DNA from: WGMI01 sp041739275
Lineage (GTDB): Bacteria > Bacteroidota > Bacteroidia > Flavobacteriales > Schleiferiaceae
Assembly (NCBI GenBank): GCA_041739275.1
Contig: JBGSOF010000009.1
Coordinates: 28,250 to 92,249 of the forward strand
Reading direction: 5' to 3'
DNA length: 64,000 nt
In this document: one piece after another, positions 40,980-49,977 of the stretch
Numbering within the stretch: position 1 is the first letter of the stretch
Layout: each line of letters begins with the position of its first letter
Made by a program: the position numbers and the translations under genes
The notes under the pieces: model-generated
Told to the model about the DNA's origin: nothing
The model's input: the letters and a program-made list of their open reading frames with translations, nothing else
Databases searched by the model: none

Positions 40980-42518
40980 ATGAATCGAATAGAAGAACTC
41001 GAACAACTCAAACGCGAAGCCCTGTTGGGCGGCGGGCAAGATCGAATTGATGCACAGCACGCCAAGGGCAAGCTCACGGCGCGCGAACGGATCGACTTGC
41101 TGCTCGACCCCGGGAGTTTCGAAGAAATCGGGATGTTGGTCAAGCACCGCAGCCACTTGTTCGGCCTCGACAAACAGCAGTTTTTGGGCGACGGAGTGGT
41201 TACGGGCTACGGAACCATCGACGGGAGAACCGTCTACGTCTTCGCCCAAGATTTTACCGTGCTCGGAGGCTCTTTGGCCGAAGCCCATGCCGAGAAAATC
41301 GTGCGCATCATGGATCTCGCGCTACAAAACGGTGCGCCCATTGTCGGTTTGAACGATTCGGGCGGCGCGCGCATTCAAGAAGGCGTGGTTTCGCTCGGGG
41401 GCTATGCCGACATCTTTTATCGAAACACTTTGGCCAGCGGAGTCGTGCCTCAGCTCTCGGCCATTATGGGGCCCTGTGCGGGCGGGGCGGTGTACAGTCC
41501 GGCCCTGACCGACTTTATTGGCATGGTTGAAGGGAATAGCTATATGTTCGTCACCGGACCGAACGTGGTCAAGACGGTCACCCACGAAGAAGTATCGAGC
41601 GAAGACCTCGGGGGTGCATCTGCTCATTCGGTCAAGAGCGGAGTGACGCATTTTACCTACGAGAATGGGGCCGAGCTCTTGCGCGGTTTTCGCCGGTTGC
41701 TCTCGTATATGCCGCAGAACTGCGAGGAACAGCCGCCGAGGCGGGCATATACGCCCGGCGACGAGACCCGGCCGAAGCTCGATCGCATCATTCCCGAAAA
41801 CCCAAATCAGCCTTATGATATCCGTGAAGTGATTCAAGAGGTGGCCGATGCGGAAAGTTTCCTAGAGGTTCACAAAGATTTTGCCGAGAACATCGTCGTG
41901 GGCTTCGCGCGACTCGCGGGGCGCTCCATCGGCATTGTCGCCAATCAACCCGCTTATTTGGCCGGCGTACTCGACATCAAGAGTTCACAAAAAGCGGCGC
42001 GCTTTGTTCGGTTTTGCGACTGCTTCAACATACCCTTGCTCGTCTTTGAAGACGTGCCCGGCTTTTTGCCCGGAACCGATCAAGAGTGGAACGCCATCAT
42101 CACAAATGGGGCAAAACTGCTCTACGCCTTTAGCGAAGCCACGGTGCCGAGAGTTACGGTGATCACCCGCAAAGCCTACGGAGGCGCATACGACGTGATG
42201 AATTCCAAGCACATCGGCGCCGACATGAACTACGCTTGGCCGAGTGCCGAAATTGCGGTGATGGGGGCCAAAGGGGCTGCTGAAATCATCTTCAAAAAAG
42301 AAATCGCCGAGGCGGCAGATTCTGAAGCGAAACTGAAAGAAAAAGAGCTCGAATATGCCGAGGCTTTTGCCAACCCCTACGGTGCGGCGGCTCGAGGCTA
42401 TGTCGACGACGTCATCATGCCCCGAAATACGCGGGTTCGCCTGATGAAGGCCTTCGAAATGCTCGAAAACAAAGCCGTCAAACTGCCCCGCAAAAAGCAT
42501 GGCAATATTCCGCTCTAA
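40980..42518 (+). CDS. acyl-CoA carboxylase carboxyltransferase beta subunit
   Basis: A 512-residue carboxyltransferase of the propionyl-/acetyl-CoA carboxylase class, which moves CO2 from biotin to the acyl-CoA. The N-terminal crotonase domain has FTVLGGSLAEAHAEKIVRIM and VGLNDSGGARIQEGVVSLGG; MGPCAGGAVYSPALTDF is an oxyanion region, and the C-terminal half has VPGFLPGTDQEWNAII then ITRKAYGGAYDVMNSKHIG. Length and the closing KHGNIPL fit PccB. The biotin carboxylase and carrier subunits are not in the window. It starts 92 nt after murB. TACTTTTC at 40947 is a near-match to a -7 element, so it may have its own promoter. Confidence 0.93.
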   Translation: MNRIEELEQLKREALLGGGQDRIDAQHAKGKLTARERIDLLLDPGSFEEIGMLVKHRSHLFGLDKQQFLGDGVVTGYGTIDGRTVYVFAQDFTVLGGSLAEAHAEKIVRIMDLALQNGAPIVGLNDSGGARIQEGVVSLGGYADIFYRNTLASGVVPQLSAIMGPCAGGAVYSPALTDFIGMVEGNSYMFVTGPNVVKTVTHEEVSSEDLGGASAHSVKSGVTHFTYENGAELLRGFRRLLSYMPQNCEEQPPRRAYTPGDETRPKLDRIIPENPNQPYDIREVIQEVADAESFLEVHKDFAENIVVGFARLAGRSIGIVANQPAYLAGVLDIKSSQKAARFVRFCDCFNIPLLVFEDVPGFLPGTDQEWNAIITNGAKLLYAFSEATVPRVTVITRKAYGGAYDVMNSKHIGADMNYAWPSAEIAVMGAKGAAEIIFKKEIAEAADSEAKLKEKELEYAEAFANPYGAAARGYVDDVIMPRNTRVRLMKAFEMLENKAVKLPRKKHGNIPL

Positions 42519-42563
42519 GCCTTTGAGAGTTCTTGTGAAGAGTGAGTTTCCAAGCCACTCTGC

Positions 42564-43454
42564 GTGAAGTGTATCGCTGTTGTGGGCCCCACGGCTTCGG
42601 GAAAATCCGAACGGGCAGTCGAGCTCGCCGAATTCTTGAATTGGCCGGTGGTGTCTTTCGATTCGAGGCAATTTTATCGCGAAATCCCCATCGGAACCGC
42701 GGCTCCCGGAGCCGATTTGCGCGCCCGTGCCCCACACTTTTTCGTGCTCGACCGAAGCCTCGAAAATCCGCTCAGCTCAGGGGGATATGCCCGTGAAGTC
42801 GAAGCGTGGTCGGCTTCGGAAAGCCCTGGAGGAGCGGTGTTTGTCGGCGGGAGCGGTTTGTATCTCGAAGCACTGATCAAGGGGTTCGACCTCCCGAGTG
42901 CCACCGACGGAGCACTCAGAGAACAACTTCAAAACGAGCTTCTCGAGAACGGAATTGCTTCGATATGCGAGGCTTTGGAACGCGAAGACCCCGAGGCCTA
43001 CGCACGCAACGATCGAAACAATCCCCAACGACTGATTCGCGCGCTCGAAATTGCCCGCAGCAGAGGCCGAGCGAGTCGAGCGGGCGAGTCGAAGCAGCCT
43101 GCTTTTGCGGCGGAGTGGCTGGTTTTGGGTTTAGAAGTTGAACGCGAAGAGCTCAACCAAAGAATCCTTTTGCGCAGCCGGGCGATGATCGAGAACGGCC
43201 TGATCGAAGAGGCTCGTTCGGTGATGAACTTTCGGCAATCGCCTGTTTTAAAAACCATAGGGTATCCCGAGGCCTTCAGTTTGATCGAAGGCAAAATGAG
43301 CGTCGACACGTGTATCGAGACCATCGCCCTGCGAACTCGACAGTATGCCAAGCGACAGCGAACCTGGTTTCGAAATCGAGTTCACGGTCTTCGCTGGGTT
43401 TCTTCCACATCGACATCCGCCCTGCGCGAACAGGCCGAAATCTTTTTGTCGTGA
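42564..43454 (+). CDS. miaA: tRNA dimethylallyltransferase
   Basis: MiaA adds the dimethylallyl group to A37 of UNN-decoding tRNAs. The 296-residue protein has the P-loop VVGPTASGKSERAVELAEFL at the N-terminus, the catalytic Asp in SFDSRQFYREIPIGTA, GGSGLYLEALIKGFD, the NNPQRLIRALEI helix and the C-terminal IALRTRQYAKRQRTWFRN that grips tRNA. GTG 42564 starts directly before the P-loop. The gene overlaps the start of lpxK as GTGA. An unrelated modification gene, tsaE, lies at the other end of the window. Confidence 0.95.
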   Translation: MKCIAVVGPTASGKSERAVELAEFLNWPVVSFDSRQFYREIPIGTAAPGADLRARAPHFFVLDRSLENPLSSGGYAREVEAWSASESPGGAVFVGGSGLYLEALIKGFDLPSATDGALREQLQNELLENGIASICEALEREDPEAYARNDRNNPQRLIRALEIARSRGRASRAGESKQPAFAAEWLVLGLEVEREELNQRILLRSRAMIENGLIEEARSVMNFRQSPVLKTIGYPEAFSLIEGKMSVDTCIETIALRTRQYAKRQRTWFRNRVHGLRWVSSTSTSALREQAEIFLS

Positions 43455-44485
43455 AGCCCAGTCCATGGCTCCTACCGCTTTCGTGGCCTTATGCCCTTGG
43501 TGCGGGCATCAAGAATCTCCTTTTCGACAGCGGTATGCTGCACCCTCGGTCTTCGGGCATTCCGACGATTTCGATAGGCAATTTGAGCGCGGGGGGGACC
43601 GGCAAAACTCCACACGTGGTTTGGCTCGCCAAAGCCTTGGAGCATCGCTTCAACATAGGGGTCATCAGTCGGGGGTATGGACGTTCGAGCGAGGGATACC
43701 GCCGAGTGGAAATCGATTCATCGGCCCGAGAAGTGGGAGACGAGCCTTTGCTCATTAAAAGGCTGTGTCCGGCCTGTGCCGTTGTGGTATGCGCCGATCG
43801 CGTCGAAGGTGCGAGCAGGCTTTGTTCTGAAGACTCTTCAATCGATTTTCTGATTCTCGACGATGCCTTTCAGCACCGCCGAATTGCCCGAGATTTCGAT
43901 GTGCTGCTCAGCCGTTTCGACGCCCCTTGGTGGAGCGACAAAGTCTTGCCCGCGGGCTATTTGCGCGAGTCTGCACGGGGTGCCCGAAGAGCCAATGCTG
44001 TTCTGTTCACCGGCGCTCCCGCCGATTTGAGTTTAAAAGCAGCCCGGGAAATGGCGGAGAGGGCAGGGCGAGAACTCGGTATCGACTGTTTTTTTTCGAA
44101 ACGGGTATACGGGGCTCTGCGAACTCTCGATGGATCTGAAGCCGGTCTCGATTCGGTTGAGCACCTTGTTGCGCTCAGCGGGATCGCCCATCCCAAGGCG
44201 TTCGAAGATCAAGTCCGCTCCATGGTGCAGGGGGTGGCACTGAGTTCGGTGGCCCTACGCGATCATTCACCCATCGGAGGGGCTGAGATAGAACAAGTGC
44301 GGAGCCTCTCTAAAAACTTGAATTTTGCGGTGGTGATGACAGAGAAAGACGCGGTTCGCCTCGATTCGAGTTGGCCACGCGACTGGCGCACCCTGGTTTT
44401 GCCTCTTGAAGTCGAACTCCTTTTCGACGGTCGAGCGCTTTTCCTCAAAAGGCTTTTACTGCAAGTCTCGGGCGCCCTCGGATAA
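43451..44485 (+). CDS. lpxK: tetraacyldisaccharide 4'-kinase
   Basis: LpxK phosphorylates the lipid A disaccharide at the inner membrane. The 344-residue protein has an N-terminal membrane-associated helix (LLPLSWPYALGAGIKNLLF), the Walker A ISIGNLSAGGTGKTPHVVWL near residue 45, the RGYGRSSEGYRRVE loop, GDEPLLIKRLCP, and the Asp pair of FLILDDAFQHRRIARDFDVLL. It is full length. GTG 43451 overlaps the miaA stop. As a lipid A gene it shows that the organism makes a Gram-negative outer membrane. Confidence 0.93.
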   Translation: MKPSPWLLPLSWPYALGAGIKNLLFDSGMLHPRSSGIPTISIGNLSAGGTGKTPHVVWLAKALEHRFNIGVISRGYGRSSEGYRRVEIDSSAREVGDEPLLIKRLCPACAVVVCADRVEGASRLCSEDSSIDFLILDDAFQHRRIARDFDVLLSRFDAPWWSDKVLPAGYLRESARGARRANAVLFTGAPADLSLKAAREMAERAGRELGIDCFFSKRVYGALRTLDGSEAGLDSVEHLVALSGIAHPKAFEDQVRSMVQGVALSSVALRDHSPIGGAEIEQVRSLSKNLNFAVVMTEKDAVRLDSSWPRDWRTLVLPLEVELLFDGRALFLKRLLLQVSGALG

Positions 44486-44546
44486 TGCTTTTCTTTGCAC
44501 TCGATTGGCTCATGCAGCAAACTCCGCAGGCCTTCGATTGATTTCC

Positions 44547-46016
44547 ATGCCCCCAGTTTTCGCATCTGATACATACGAGCCTGTAATCGGTCTCGAGGTT
44601 CACATTCAGTTAAATACGCTTTCGAAGGCGTATTGTGACGAGCCCGCGAGTTTTGGAGACAAGCCCAATTCCAATGTCGGGCCCATCGGTTTGGGACATC
44701 CCGGCACTTTGCCCGTGGTCAATCGGCGCGTGGTCGAAAGCGCCATTCGCCTGGGTCTGGCCTGTGGCTGTTCCATTCGCGAGCGCAACGAGTATGCCCG
44801 CAAGAACTATTTCTACGCCGATCTCCCCAAAGGCTATCAGATTACCCAGCACACCACTCCGATTTGCACGGGCGGAGAGATCGTCCTCGGCTCCAAGTCG
44901 GGCGGAAAGCGCATCCGGCTCACCCGCATTCACATGGAAGAAGACGCGGGCAAGAGCCTGCACGATCTCGATCCATTTCACACGCTCATCGACCTCAACC
45001 GGGCCGGAGTTCCGCTGCTCGAAATGGTCTCTGAAGCCGACTTTACCAATGGAGACGAGGCCTACGCTTATCTGAGCGAAGTGCGCCGATTGGTGCGCTA
45101 TCTCGACATCAGCGATGGCAATATGGAAGAAGGCTCGCTTCGCTGCGACGTCAATGTTTCGGTTCGCCCCGTCGGACAGCTTCAATTCGGCACCAAGGTT
45201 GAAGTCAAAAACCTCAACTCGTTCAGGCACGTACAGAAGGCCATTGAATACGAATTCGAGCGTCAAGTGGCCTTGATTGGTTCGGGCGGAGAAGTGGTTC
45301 AAGAAACCCGCACTTGGGACAGCGTTCAAGGCATTACCCAACTGCTGCGAACCAAAGAAGACGCCCACGACTACCGCTATTTTCCCGAGCCCGATTTGCC
45401 GCCCATCATCGTCGATCAAACCTGGATCGAACGCGTGCGCGGCGAAATGCCTGCCTTGCCCGCAGAGCGTCTCGAGCGCTATACCCGCGAATTTTCGCTC
45501 AGCGAGTACGACGCCCTCGTGCTGATCGAAGACAAGGCCATGGCCGATTATTTCGAGGCTTTGGTCACCATCTTTCCCCGTCCGAAAGCCTGTGCAAACG
45601 TCTTGAACACCCAAGTGCGCGCCTATCTCAATCAGAATGGTGTCGATCTGAAATTGTACCCGGTCTCTTCAGAACGGCTGGCGCTGTTGCTCGAGAGCGT
45701 TGAGTCGGGTCGTTTGAGCAATTCTGCGGCTTTTCAAAAGGTCTTGCCGGCCATGGAGTCCGGGAATGCCTCGCATCCCTTTGAAATTGCCGCTGAACTC
45801 GGGCTTGTTCAACTCAGCGACGAAGATCAACTCAAGGGCTATGTGGCCGAGGCGCTCCGTGCCTATCCGGCCAAGGTCGAAGAATACCTCTCGGGCAAGA
45901 AGGGCCTCATCGGTCTGTTTATGGGTGAGGTGATGAAGCGCAGCGGCGGAAAGGCCGACCCGAAATTGAGCAGTCGCCTACTCGAAGAGGCACTTGAGCA
46001 GAAGAGAAATCAATAA
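44547..46016 (+). CDS. gatB: Asp-tRNA(Asn)/Glu-tRNA(Gln) amidotransferase subunit B
   Basis: GatB holds the kinase and tRNA-binding parts of GatCAB, which amidates misacylated Glu-tRNA(Gln) or Asp-tRNA(Asn). The 489-residue protein has YEPVIGLEVHIQLNTLSKAY, PGTLPVVNRRVVESAIRLGL, the ARKNYFYADLPKGYQITQ strand, IHMEEDAGKSLHD and EVKNLNSFRHVQKAIEYE, and ends in the helical YqeY-like tail (YLSGKKGLIGLFMGEVMKRS). ATG 44547 (MPPVFASDTYEPVIG) was chosen because the conserved domain starts there. No gatA or gatC adjoins, so the complex is encoded at scattered loci. Confidence 0.96.
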   Translation: MPPVFASDTYEPVIGLEVHIQLNTLSKAYCDEPASFGDKPNSNVGPIGLGHPGTLPVVNRRVVESAIRLGLACGCSIRERNEYARKNYFYADLPKGYQITQHTTPICTGGEIVLGSKSGGKRIRLTRIHMEEDAGKSLHDLDPFHTLIDLNRAGVPLLEMVSEADFTNGDEAYAYLSEVRRLVRYLDISDGNMEEGSLRCDVNVSVRPVGQLQFGTKVEVKNLNSFRHVQKAIEYEFERQVALIGSGGEVVQETRTWDSVQGITQLLRTKEDAHDYRYFPEPDLPPIIVDQTWIERVRGEMPALPAERLERYTREFSLSEYDALVLIEDKAMADYFEALVTIFPRPKACANVLNTQVRAYLNQNGVDLKLYPVSSERLALLLESVESGRLSNSAAFQKVLPAMESGNASHPFEIAAELGLVQLSDEDQLKGYVAEALRAYPAKVEEYLSGKKGLIGLFMGEVMKRSGGKADPKLSSRLLEEALEQKRNQ

Positions 46017-46038
46017 ACAAATCGACTAAAACCCGTCC

Positions 46039-47220
46039 ATGAACATTCGAATTCCACTGTTTTCCATCTGCATTGTTGCGCTTTCAGCTTGTGAACAACC
46101 CAAGGGCACCTTGGTGAAAGGGACCTTTGAAGGCGCCGATACTGTGCTCGTAGCCAAACTCTTGCCCGATGGAATCGAGTATGTCGATACTTTGGTCACC
46201 TCGAAAGGCTCGTTTAAAATCGATCTCGATGTGCTGCCCGATCAACCCGAAATTTTTATGTTCGAAAAGCCCGGAGGCTTGCGCGTAAGCATCGTGGCTC
46301 GGAAGGGTGAGACGATTCGAATTGAGGCCGATAAAGACGAAGAAGGCTACGGCTATTCCATTAAAGGATCTGATGAAAGCGCGCGAATTTTGGCCATCAA
46401 CCAAGTGATCGGCAAGCTGTACGAAACCGTCGACACGCTCAATGCCGTGAGTCAGCGCAAGATGAACGATCCAGCGTATTCAACTTTGCGCGATTCGCTC
46501 AACGAAGTGTACCGCAACTCGATCGGCGAAACGCAAAGGACGCTCGTCAAGATGCTTCGCGAGAGCCCGGGCTCGCTCACCAATATGTTCATTTTTCCGC
46601 TGGGAATGGGTCAAGATTTGTTGATCAATCCCGCCGAAAACCTGCCTTTGTACGACAGCGTGGCTCAAGCCATGACCTTGGCGCATCCCGGCAACAAACA
46701 CGTCGAACGCTTCAACGAGCGCGTCGTTTCGGTTCGCAAGAGGGTCGAAACCGAGAAGAAGATGATGGAGGCCATGAGCGCACTCGAACCGGGTAGAGAA
46801 GTATCGGACATCAGCCTTCAGGGAACTGATGGCAAAAAGCACAGCTTGAGCGAGTTGAGAGGTAAAGTAGTCTTAGTTGATTTTTGGGCTTCGTGGTGCC
46901 GGCCGTGCCGTATGGAAAGTCCGTTTATGGTCTCCCTCTACGACAAGTACAAAGCCAAAGGACTGGAGATTTTCAGTGTTTCGCTCGATGGCTTGCCCGA
47001 TCAACCCGACGCGGCCGGAGACTGGGTCAAGGCCATAGACGAAGACGGCCTCAAATGGCCGATGCATGTCAGCGATTTGCAGGGATGGAGTTCGATGGCC
47101 GTGCAGACCTACGGCTTTGGCAGCATTCCGTTTACGCTCTTACTCGACCGCGAAGGCAAACTCATCGAGAAGGGATTGCGGGGTGAGCCGCTCGAACAGG
47201 CCATTCAGCGCAGTTTGTAG
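46039..47220 (+). CDS. TlpA-type thioredoxin lipoprotein with DUF4369-like domain
   Basis: A 393-residue lipoprotein (lipobox VALSAC, Cys18). Residues about 20-120 form a DUF4369-like beta domain (GTLVKGTFEGADTVLVAKLL, GSFKIDLDVL), a helical linker follows, and 250-393 are a thioredoxin fold with the redox pair Cys-Arg-Pro-Cys in VLVDFWASWCRPCRMESP and a cis-proline in FGSIPFTLLLD. Such Bacteroidota proteins are thought to reduce periplasmic disulphides. The active-site stretch is almost the same as that of the TlpA-like protein at 52.2 kb. It follows gatB by 22 nt, so may be co-transcribed. Confidence 0.9.
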   Translation: MNIRIPLFSICIVALSACEQPKGTLVKGTFEGADTVLVAKLLPDGIEYVDTLVTSKGSFKIDLDVLPDQPEIFMFEKPGGLRVSIVARKGETIRIEADKDEEGYGYSIKGSDESARILAINQVIGKLYETVDTLNAVSQRKMNDPAYSTLRDSLNEVYRNSIGETQRTLVKMLRESPGSLTNMFIFPLGMGQDLLINPAENLPLYDSVAQAMTLAHPGNKHVERFNERVVSVRKRVETEKKMMEAMSALEPGREVSDISLQGTDGKKHSLSELRGKVVLVDFWASWCRPCRMESPFMVSLYDKYKAKGLEIFSVSLDGLPDQPDAAGDWVKAIDEDGLKWPMHVSDLQGWSSMAVQTYGFGSIPFTLLLDREGKLIEKGLRGEPLEQAIQRSL

Positions 47221-47305
47221 GAGGAACTTTTTCTGCTTAAGACAAAACTCGGGAACATGATTTTTGACATGGCACCAAGGATACGCGTTTGTCTAGCGTG
47301 CACCC

Positions 47306-48748
47306 ATGGCCGATAACGACAGCAGGTGGTGGGCGCTCAAAAATTACCGCCCGCGGCGATTTCGGCATCTTTTCAACACCTCAACCTTTCTCGGCAATTT
47401 TGTCATTGCCGGCATACTGGCTTATTTCCTGGCATTTACAGGGCAAGGTCCCGCAATCAACTATGTGTTTTTCCTGCTTTTGCTTTCGGTTGGTCTTTGG
47501 CTCACCGAAGCCATTCCGCCGTTTGCAGTGGGAATTTTCATCATTGCCTACCTCGTTTTTGTGCTGGGGTCCGACTTTTTCATCCTCGAGCCGCTCGATG
47601 TCACCCATTATGTAAGCACTTGGACGAGTGATGTCATTTGGCTGCTGCTCGGGGGCTTTTTCTTGGCTCAGGGGATGAAGAGCGTGGGGCTCGATCGCGA
47701 TTTGTTTCGATTTGCGCTCAAGCGCTTTGGCAGAAATCCTCGGGCATTGCTGATGGGCTTGATGTTGTTGACTGCGCTCGCAAGTGCGATTATGTCGAAC
47801 ACGGCCACGACGGCTATGATGATTTCAAGCGTGCTTCCACTCTTGCGCTCAAGACCTAAAGGAGACCCTCTGTCAATGAGCCTGTTGGTGGGCATACCCG
47901 CGGCGGCATCGGTGGGTGGTATCGCTACGGTCATCGGGAGCGCGCCCAACGCAATCGCGGTTTCCGCACTTAGAGACCAAGGAGTTGAGCTGGGGTTTGC
48001 ACACTGGATGCTCTTCGGGTTGCCCTTGGCTGCGCTTTTGGTATACGGTTTCGCGCGCTTTTTGGGTCACAGATATTTATCGGCTGCCGATGGAGTCGAT
48101 GCAGACGATTTAGAGCGCATTCTCGAAAACAAGGGGGGAGAAGAAGTGCATCGCGGCAAAAATGAGCGCGTCATGGTGCTCGTCACCTTTGCCATCACGG
48201 TTTTGCTTTGGAGCACGGAACAGCTTCACGGCATACCGCTTGCGGCCACCTCTGCGGTTCCGATTGTCTTGCTCACCTTGAGCCGGGTTGTCTCTGCAGA
48301 CGAGGTGCGCAGTTTGCCTTGGGATTCGCTGATGCTGGTCGCCGGCGGTTTGGCCTTAGGTCGTGCCTTGGTCGATGTCGGTTTGGCCGCGGAGACACTC
48401 AAAATGCTCGAGAAGCTCGATGTCCCGATTCTCCTCTTGGCCGTGGTTTTGGTGGCTATCGCGCTGATGCTGAGTAATATCATGTCAAATACAGCGGCTT
48501 CGGCTCTTATGATTCCCTTGGTGAGTGGCTTTCCTGCACCTTACGGGATCGCCCTTCCCATTGCAATCGCACTCACCACCTCTTGCGCTTTGTATTTGCC
48601 CGTCTCTACACCCCCGAATGCGATTGCCTACAGCACCGGAATGATGGAGCAAAAGGACTTCAGGATTTCGGGAACTTTTTTCAGCATTTTGGGACCCCCT
48701 CTGTTTTTTGGAGTCTCCATTGTGGTCGCCATTTTTCTCAGCCGTTGA
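47306..48748 (+). CDS. SLC13/DASS family anion transporter
   Basis: A 480-residue inner-membrane protein of the divalent anion:Na+ symporter family, with about eleven hydrophobic segments. The paired family motifs are SAIMSNTATTAMMISSVLPL with GGIATVIGSAPNAIAVSAL in the first half, and SNIMSNTAASALMIPLVSGF with LPVSTPPNAIAYSTG in the second; the SNT and S/T-xPPN elements bind Na+ and carboxylate. LTEAIPPFAVGIF near residue 65 is also typical. Likely substrates are dicarboxylates or sulfate. ATG 47306 (MADNDSRWWALKNYR) lies 85 nt after the TlpA-like gene. A 1.2 kb non-coding stretch follows. Confidence 0.9.
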   Translation: MADNDSRWWALKNYRPRRFRHLFNTSTFLGNFVIAGILAYFLAFTGQGPAINYVFFLLLLSVGLWLTEAIPPFAVGIFIIAYLVFVLGSDFFILEPLDVTHYVSTWTSDVIWLLLGGFFLAQGMKSVGLDRDLFRFALKRFGRNPRALLMGLMLLTALASAIMSNTATTAMMISSVLPLLRSRPKGDPLSMSLLVGIPAAASVGGIATVIGSAPNAIAVSALRDQGVELGFAHWMLFGLPLAALLVYGFARFLGHRYLSAADGVDADDLERILENKGGEEVHRGKNERVMVLVTFAITVLLWSTEQLHGIPLAATSAVPIVLLTLSRVVSADEVRSLPWDSLMLVAGGLALGRALVDVGLAAETLKMLEKLDVPILLLAVVLVAIALMLSNIMSNTAASALMIPLVSGFPAPYGIALPIAIALTTSCALYLPVSTPPNAIAYSTGMMEQKDFRISGTFFSILGPPLFFGVSIVVAIFLSR

Positions 48749-49292
48749 TTCTTAGAATCATTCAAGCGAACCTAGGTTTCCCGGAAATTCCACAGGCTCG
48801 CTCCGTTGGGCCGAGTTTTAAGTGACAAACTCAGCCGTCTTTGTTGGCCTGAAACATGCGTGCGCACAGAGTAAAGTACGCGTGTCATTTGAATGTCCTA
48901 AGGCAGCAGCCTGTTTTGGGGGCAGCGGACATTTCTGGTGACTACGGAGATTTTATCTCGCCTTAAGCCCCTAGAACCGATTTGTCCGACAGCAATCGAG
49001 AGGATATGACCATCACTCAGAACAATTCCATCTATATTATTCAATATCATATCATTACAACTCGTTCTTACCAACGAGATGCCCGAATATCAAAGGGCCT
49101 AAAGCCTATGGACTCCGGATATGTTGATTTAGAAAACCCAAGGGCAGCGACGCCGAGTCGCACAACAGCCGCAACTTCCTTTTTAATATTCTGCGGCGGC
49201 GACCTCGGCCAAAGCGTACCTAAAAAAAATCAAAAACGAGCTAGGACCAGAGAGCGCGACCGGTAGAAAAGATTCAGGGTTGGATCTCCGAC

Positions 49293-49318
49293 AGAGCCAC
49301 GAGGCGTCGTGGCTCTAC
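49293..49318. repeat. GTAG-foot palindrome, REP-like
   Basis: Arms AGAGCCACGA (49293-49302) and TCGTGGCTCT (49307-49316) are perfect complements around GGCG. On the minus strand GTAG (49318-49315) lies at the foot of the stem. Confidence 0.7.
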
Positions 49319-49379
49319 ACTTTCTTTGGAGCAGCAAAGAAAGAAGGCCTCCGCGGCGATTTATCACCAACGGACACAT

Positions 49380-49403
49380 GTAGCCCCGCACGATTGTGCG
49401 GGG
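49380..49403. repeat. GTAG-foot palindrome, REP-like
   Basis: GTAG (49380-49383) is directly followed by CCCCGCAC, a GATT loop and GTGCGGGG. The orientation is plus, opposite to the two flanking palindromes. Confidence 0.7.
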
Positions 49404-49474
49404 GAAGACATCAAGGTCGTAGAACGGGAATGAACAGCGCAGGCCTTAACCCGTTCCCACCGTCTAATCGTACC

Positions 49475-49497
49475 GCCGCGATGCATCGCGGCACTAC
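49475..49497. repeat. GTAG-foot palindrome, REP-like
   Basis: GCCGCGATGCATCGCGGC (49475-49492) is an 18 bp perfect palindrome. On the minus strand it is preceded by GTAG and one T (CTAC at 49494-49497 on the plus strand). Confidence 0.7.
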
Positions 49498-49977
49498 AGA
49501 ATGATCATCGGCGAAGCCGGAAGACTACTACTCGAAGACTCAGAAATATCTTGGACGACAGGTGTTTAATCAATAATTCGTAGACCTATTTTTTAGCAAA
49601 ATCCGGAACCTTGAAATGATTGTAAAACAGCTCTCCCCAGAAATATCCCGTGACCCCAATTCAACCTAAAGCTTAGTAAATCTGGCCTTCACAATCTTTA
49701 AAGACGAGCAGTGTCAATAGGCTGCACTCTTTTAATCATCGGAATTTGTATTCAGAGAGAGTGGAGGGAGTTTATGAATTTGAGAACCTAAGCTCCGTGC
49801 AAAGGGAAGCTGAGTCAGAGCGTCCGTTGTCCCTTCTAAAGGCTAGGGGAACATACAAATAGGGCAGTGGGATGTGCAATCTCTGGACAAGGGGACTTTT
49901 TTCACTGGCTCTTTGTGTCCAAATTGCGAAGGGTGTAGTTTGTGGGTGTACTTTTTGCCCACTAAAAAAGAGACCGG

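Larger units (their letters stand above)
48749..49977. other. 1.2 kb non-coding, hairpin-rich intergenic region
   Basis: The largest gene-free stretch. Short open frames (for example 48982-49266 and 49280-49504 on the plus strand) have no start context, domain or typical codon use. Between 49290 and 49500 there are three strong palindromes with a GTAG foot and an eight-base inverted repeat TTTCTTTG/CAAAGAAA at 49321-49342. The flanks are more AT-rich. I see no tRNA, no IS terminal repeats with target duplications and no transposase remnant. Confidence 0.6.

Noticed and set aside
48982..49266. Small plus-strand frames in the 1.2 kb gap (also 49280-49504 and 49874-50062)
   Set aside because: No start context or recognisable family, and they run through palindromic repeats or antisense of the TPR gene.
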